A stretch of DNA of 64,000 nucleotides, from the NCBI GenBank assembly GCA_964651705.1, contig CAZYWZ010000004.1:1-64000 (forward strand), given 5' to 3'. Positions 60,177 to 64,000 of this stretch are shown piece by piece. Origin of the DNA: JADLBR01 sp964651705 (lineage in GTDB: Bacteria; Verrucomicrobiota; Verrucomicrobiia; JADLBR01). The notes under the pieces are model-generated. The model did not search any database and was not told the origin of the DNA. It saw only the letters and a program-made list of their open reading frames with translations. The translations under genes were made by a program, and so were the position numbers. Every line of letters begins with the position of its first letter. Positions within the stretch are counted from its first letter, which is position 1.

Positions 60177-62390
60177 TCAGGCCGGGTAGTCCAGCGCCTC
60201 CGGTATCATGACCTTCGACAGCGACTCCGCCGCGCGATCCTTCGCGAGCCGGGATCCCGTCAGGCAGCCATCGAGCTTGGTCCTCAGCCGCCCGAAGGCC
60301 TCCATGCCCTCCATGCAGACGCACGGGCCCGCCTTGGATGGGCGCGATTGCCCGCTCTCGACCACGTCCGCGCTGCCGCGCGCCGCGCTCGCGATGCCCG
60401 GGATCACCCCCTCGAGCCCATCCAGCTCGTCCGCCCCATAGCACGCCGAGCAGCTCTCGCCGGTCCACGCCGGGTGCCGATTGTACCCGAAGACCAGCTC
60501 CGCGCAGATCCGCCCCACCTCGCCGGACGCCCGCGCCGCCTGCACGTGGCAGAGGTCGGTCAAGAATGCCACGGTCCCGCCCAGCCCCTCGCCCAGCGCC
60601 GGATTCTCCGCGCCCCGGGTCTCCAGTTCCAACACGTCGAGGATCTGGCACCGCGCCGCCAGCAGCCAGCAGAGCGCGTCGGCCAGCGGGAAGGTCACCC
60701 CCTGCCGGTTGCTCGTGTAGAGCTTCTGGCCGTTGGCGTCGGTCGCCTCCTGGAGGTGCCCCAGCGTCCAGAGCCACAACTGCATCGCCGTCGCCAGCGT
60801 GCACGCGCCCGTCCCCGGCCGCTCCGAGGAAAGCGCCCGCATCTCGCCGGCCCACTGCCGGAATTGCGCCAGGAATAGCTCGTTGGTCATGGTCACCGAG
60901 AGCTGCCGCCGCTGGACGGCCTCCGGGCCCTCGTAGGTCGCCTCCAGCTGCGCGTCCATCCACTTGTGGCCCAGGAACCCCGGGCAATCCTCCGTCACGC
61001 CGTACCCGCCCATGAGGCTGACCGCCTCGCGCATCATGTTCGCCCCGTGGCCCGTGTTCCACAGCTTGCAGGCCGGGCAGTACACGTTCGCCAGCGAATC
61101 CATCAGCGCATAGCGGACCAATGGCTCCGCCTCCGCCACCTTCTCCTCGGCCGCGCCCACCAGCGCCATCGCGCCCTTCTGCGCCTCGGCCTTCGCCTTG
61201 AACGCCGCACGACCCGTCAGCTTCCTCTCGGCCAGGATCTTCTCCACCTCGCGCTCCAGCGGATCGATATCGTCAAAGAGCCGCGCCGCCGCGAACCCCA
61301 GCGAGGCGCTCGCCTCGCCCGCCGCCCACACGTCGATGAGCCGGTGCAGCACGTCCTGCTTGGTCTGCAGCCCCAGATCGTGCCGCGGCGTCCCGGGATC
61401 GCCCCCCGCCCCGCCCCGGAAACGCCCCCTCTGGTAGCGCACCACCGGCTCGACCGCAGAGAGCAGCTTCGCCGCGGTCATCAGGCCCACCGTCACCCGC
61501 GTGCGCTTGAACACCGCCTCGATGATCTCCCCGTGGCTGTAGTTCGGCACGATCACCCCATCCTTGACGGTGTACCCCCCGATGATTCGGCTCGCCGGAA
61601 TCTTCTGGCTGAACACCGGGTCCCGCGTCGAGGAGAGCTGGTGCACCAGCTTCTTGGTCGGCACCCCCCGGTCGTAGATCCCCGGATCGGTCTCGTGCAG
61701 GATCACCATGCACGAGCCCTTGATCTTCGGATCGTCCGAATCCACCGCCGCGGTCACGAAATTCGCGAAGCCCATGTTCGTGATGAAACGCCCGCGCTTG
61801 TCCACGTGCAGCATCGGCTCCCCGCCCTCCTTCCACTCCGCCACCCGCAGCTTCCCACCCAGCAGCCCCGTCTCCACGCCCACGAACGGGATCGGCTCCG
61901 TCAGCGCGAACGCCCCCCGCCAGGGCTTGCGCTCCTCGCCCGGCTGCGGCGGCGCGCACAATTTTAAATAATGGTCCCGCTGCTCCGGCGTCCCGCGCTC
62001 GTGGATCGGCGAGAGCCCCAGATTGCCCGCCAGGCTGCACGTCGCCGCCCCCGCATCCACCCAAGACAGCTCGAACGCCACCAGCGCCATCGCCAGATTC
62101 TTCGGTCCCTCGATGAATCCCCCGTGCTCCGGATCCATGAACACCGCCGTGATCCCCGAGGTGTCAAAAACTTCCAACAGGCTCGCCTTCGCCTCGGTCC
62201 ACTCGTGCGAGTTCCGCGCCCCGTTGGCCACCAGCCGCGCCACCGGACCCCGCGCCACCGACCGGCTCGATTGCACCAGCATCGCCAGATCGTACCGGTC
62301 CGCAAACCGCCACATCACCTGCCGCACCTCGTCGCCAGGCAGCGTCTTCAGACCCTCGGCGATACCCTTTGCTACTGATTTCGTTTCCAT
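60177..62390 (-). CDS. Long acyl-CoA dehydrogenase
   Basis: 737 residues, longer than the common 380-residue form and similar to the long FadE-like group. Signs of the flavoprotein fold are GAFALTEPIPFVGVETGLLG (substrate/FAD contact), RGRFITNMGFANFVTAA, IIGGYTVKDG, and MREAVSLMGGYGVTEDCPGF, followed by EATYEGPEAVQRRQLS where the catalytic-base region of the family lies. The C-terminal 150 residues form a helical extension rich in Cys (SCSACYG, GPCVCMEG). It oxidises acyl-CoA to enoyl-CoA and passes electrons to the EtfAB encoded downstream. Divergently transcribed from ruvB with 118 bases between. Confidence 0.88.
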   Translation of the reverse strand: METKSVAKGIAEGLKTLPGDEVRQVMWRFADRYDLAMLVQSSRSVARGPVARLVANGARNSHEWTEAKASLLEVFDTSGITAVFMDPEHGGFIEGPKNLAMALVAFELSWVDAGAATCSLAGNLGLSPIHERGTPEQRDHYLKLCAPPQPGEERKPWRGAFALTEPIPFVGVETGLLGGKLRVAEWKEGGEPMLHVDKRGRFITNMGFANFVTAAVDSDDPKIKGSCMVILHETDPGIYDRGVPTKKLVHQLSSTRDPVFSQKIPASRIIGGYTVKDGVIVPNYSHGEIIEAVFKRTRVTVGLMTAAKLLSAVEPVVRYQRGRFRGGAGGDPGTPRHDLGLQTKQDVLHRLIDVWAAGEASASLGFAAARLFDDIDPLEREVEKILAERKLTGRAAFKAKAEAQKGAMALVGAAEEKVAEAEPLVRYALMDSLANVYCPACKLWNTGHGANMMREAVSLMGGYGVTEDCPGFLGHKWMDAQLEATYEGPEAVQRRQLSVTMTNELFLAQFRQWAGEMRALSSERPGTGACTLATAMQLWLWTLGHLQEATDANGQKLYTSNRQGVTFPLADALCWLLAARCQILDVLELETRGAENPALGEGLGGTVAFLTDLCHVQAARASGEVGRICAELVFGYNRHPAWTGESCSACYGADELDGLEGVIPGIASAARGSADVVESGQSRPSKAGPCVCMEGMEAFGRLRTKLDGCLTGSRLAKDRAAESLSKVMIPEALDYPA

Positions 62391-62508
62391 ATTAGACGGG
62401 CTAAACTCCTAGCGACCTTCCCCACCAAACGGAAGTGAAAAGCGCCCCGCCCCCCCGCCCCGAATCCGATGTTGAATCTTGCCCCGCCCCACCCAATTAT
62501 TCCGCCAG

Positions 62509-63534
62509 ATGGCCCCCCGCCCGATCGATGAACTGAACCGCGACGAGACCAACGCGCTCGACCTCTCCCTCCGGCCCATCGATTTCACCGAGTTCGCCGG
62601 ACAGGCGAAGATCAAAGAGCGCGTCGAGGTCCTGGTCCAGGCCGCCCGCGGGCGCGGCGAACCCATCGAGCACCTCCTCTTCTCCGGCCCGCCCGGCCTC
62701 GGCAAGACCACCCTCGCCCACATCATCGCCCACGCCATGGACGCCAGCATCAAGGTCACCTCCGGCCCCGTCATCGAAAAGGCCGGCGACCTCGCCGGCA
62801 TACTCACCAACCTCGAGCGCGGCGACGTCCTCTTCATCGACGAGATCCACCGCCTCAACAAGGCCATCGAGGAATACCTCTACCCCGCCATGGAGGACTT
62901 CCGCCTCGACATCATCATCGACCAGGGGCCCCACGCCCGCTCCGTCACCCTCAACCTCCCACGCTTCACCCTCATCGGCGCCACCACCCGCGCCGGCATG
63001 ATCAGCGCCCCGCTCCGCTCCCGCTTCGGCATGGTCAACCGCCTCGATTACTACATCCCCGAGGAGTTGAAAACCATCGTCCTCCGCTCCGCTCGCATCC
63101 TCGATGTCGCCATCGATGACGCCGCCGCCGCCGAGGTCGCCCGCCGCTCCCGCGGCACCCCCCGCATCGCCAACAACCTCCTCCGCTGGGTCCGCGACTT
63201 CGCCCAGGTCAAGGGCTCCGGCCACGCCACCCTCGAACTCGCCGACCGCGCCCTCGCCATGCTCGAGATCGACCAGGATGGCCTCGACGAGATGGACAAG
63301 CGCGTCCTCGAGGCCGTCGTCCACCGCTTCGATGGTGGCCCCGTCGGCATCAACTCCCTCGCCGTCGCCGTCGGCGAAGAACCCGGCACCCTCGAGGAGG
63401 TCAACGAGCCATTCCTCATCCTCCAGGGCTTCCTCCAGCGCACCCCCCAAGGCCGCGTCGCCACCAAAAAGACCTGGCTCAAACTCGGCCTAAAACCCCC
63501 CGGCCAACAGGCCGACCTCTTCACCGAGGCCTGA
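62509..63534 (+). CDS. ruvB: RuvB Holliday junction branch-migration helicase
   Basis: 341 residues from ATG 62509; an in-frame TTG at 62479 adds ten residues. The sequence shows SLRPIDFTEFAGQAKIKERV, Walker A FSGPPGLGKTTLAHIIA, VIEKAGDLAGILTNL, Walker B VLFIDEIHRLNKAIEEYLYP, sensor TLIGATTRAG, RSRFGMVNRLDYY and the winged-helix end (PQGRVATKKTWLKLG). All motifs of RuvB are intact. It drives branch migration with RuvA and RuvC in recombination repair. No ruvA or ruvC is adjacent in the window. Confidence 0.97.
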   Translation: MAPRPIDELNRDETNALDLSLRPIDFTEFAGQAKIKERVEVLVQAARGRGEPIEHLLFSGPPGLGKTTLAHIIAHAMDASIKVTSGPVIEKAGDLAGILTNLERGDVLFIDEIHRLNKAIEEYLYPAMEDFRLDIIIDQGPHARSVTLNLPRFTLIGATTRAGMISAPLRSRFGMVNRLDYYIPEELKTIVLRSARILDVAIDDAAAAEVARRSRGTPRIANNLLRWVRDFAQVKGSGHATLELADRALAMLEIDQDGLDEMDKRVLEAVVHRFDGGPVGINSLAVAVGEEPGTLEEVNEPFLILQGFLQRTPQGRVATKKTWLKLGLKPPGQQADLFTEA

Positions 63535-63545
63535 GCCGACCCATG

Positions 63546-63596
63546 TTTGGACTGCGGTGGCAGAGCGGAGCGGCGACACCGCTTTGGCTCCCGGCG
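63546..63596 (+). repeat. Dispersed 51-base intergenic repeat, copy 2
   Basis: Plus-strand copy of the repeat at 57921-57971, one mismatch in 51 bases, just after ruvB. Short frames through it give AERSGDTALAP, showing it is not a gene. Confidence 0.88.
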
Positions 63597-63630
63597 GAAC
63601 TGGGACTCGATCGGGCGATCGGGGGTCGGT

Positions 63631-63674
63631 TCTACCGGTCTACCGGGCGGTCTACCTGTGTCTACCTGTCTACC
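63631..63674 (+). repeat. Short TCTACC repeat cluster
   Basis: Five copies of TCTACC at 63631, 63639, 63651, 63661 and 63669 with spacers of 2-6 bases. No function is known. Confidence 0.6.
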
Positions 63675-64000
63675 TGGGTCGGACCACCGGATGTGTTGTA
63701 ATGACAGTCACTTGGGAATGGGCGGGGGGTGGTTTCAGGGCCTTAGGATCGATTTTTGGGCCTTAATTCTGCCTCCAAGGACAGAGATTTGCGGGCGATT
63801 TTCAACGTCGAAAATGGGCTCCAGAGAGCCGAATCCCATCGTCGGCACTACGTAACCCTTTGATGTCCGGACAAAACCTGTGGTCCGACCCCGATAGACC
63901 TACGGCTTGCCCTGGCCTCAGGCTCACGCCATCCTGAATCCCACAGGCGGCCGCCGTGGCCCCTGAACGTTCTTTGAAACGGGCAGAAAACCCGCCGACT
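63675..64000. other. Non-coding end of window
   Basis: About 325 bases with no supported gene. GTCGGCACTAC at 63841-63851 is the reverse complement of an 11-base core that flanks the transposase in the first IS, so an IS-related end or remnant may start here. The rest has no recognised structure. Confidence 0.35.

Noticed and set aside
1..64000. CRISPR array
   Set aside because: No regularly spaced identical repeats with unique spacers were seen; the TCTACC cluster at 63631-63674 is too short and irregular.

Overview
The window looks like a GC-rich chromosome segment from a PVC-group bacterium, most likely Verrucomicrobiota. The support is indirect: a giant RHS surface protein with N-terminal GQLK/FYDR repeats and tandem LamG/thrombospondin-3 units, a PEP-CTERM-like tail, a dispersed intergenic repeat, and two IS1634-type insertion sequences. 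No rRNA, tRNA or CRISPR array was found, so the phylum is inferred from protein style only.

The right edge (about 55.2-64 kb) is chromosomal housekeeping DNA: the 3' part of comM/yifB, electron-transfer flavoprotein genes etfA and etfB, an ETF:quinone oxidoreductase, a long acyl-CoA dehydrogenase (together a fatty-acid oxidation to quinone module) and ruvB. comM is broken near 55.16 kb. Immediately left of the break lies an inward-facing tnsA-tniA(tnsB)-tniB(tnsC)-tniQ operon, so a Tn7-like transposon has inserted into comM. The 5' half of comM and the left transposon end are not visible. Much or all of the DNA to the left may therefore be cargo of a large element, but this is inference.

The left side reads as accessory DNA. 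From 1 to 0.9 kb there is a decayed transposase/ATPase pair between two near-identical direct repeats. From 0.9 to 18.6 kb, on the minus strand, are two secreted proteins, a 4984-residue SpvB/RHS toxin ending in an AHH nuclease, and an Imm11-type immunity gene overlapping it by 4 nt. From 19 to 20.6 kb there are two uncharacterised plus-strand genes. From 20.8 to 25.5 kb is an unusual minus-strand cluster: a C39-like protease/TIM-barrel fusion, a 56-residue peptide gene with a perfect Shine-Dalgarno, a citrate-synthase-like enzyme and a CMP-sugar-synthetase-like nucleotidyltransferase. From 26.3 to 32.5 kb a plus-strand set encodes a SIR2-TPR protein, a Ser/Thr kinase, a compact UvrD-like helicase and an unknown protein, the last three translationally coupled. 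This resembles an undescribed defence system. Next come a secreted thiaminase I, a YegP-like protein, a methyltransferase and a YiiX-like hydrolase.

Two IS1634-type elements (37.0-39.0 and 45.2-47.2 kb), both bounded by CTAG, bracket small hypothetical, membrane and hemolysin-III genes. Between the second IS and the Tn7-like operon are a zinc-ribbon protein and an OLD-family ATPase/TOPRIM nuclease.

The most promising undescribed systems are the SIR2/kinase/helicase/X locus, the protease/TIM-barrel/peptide/citrate-synthase/nucleotidyltransferase locus, and the comM-targeting Tn7-like element that may carry them.
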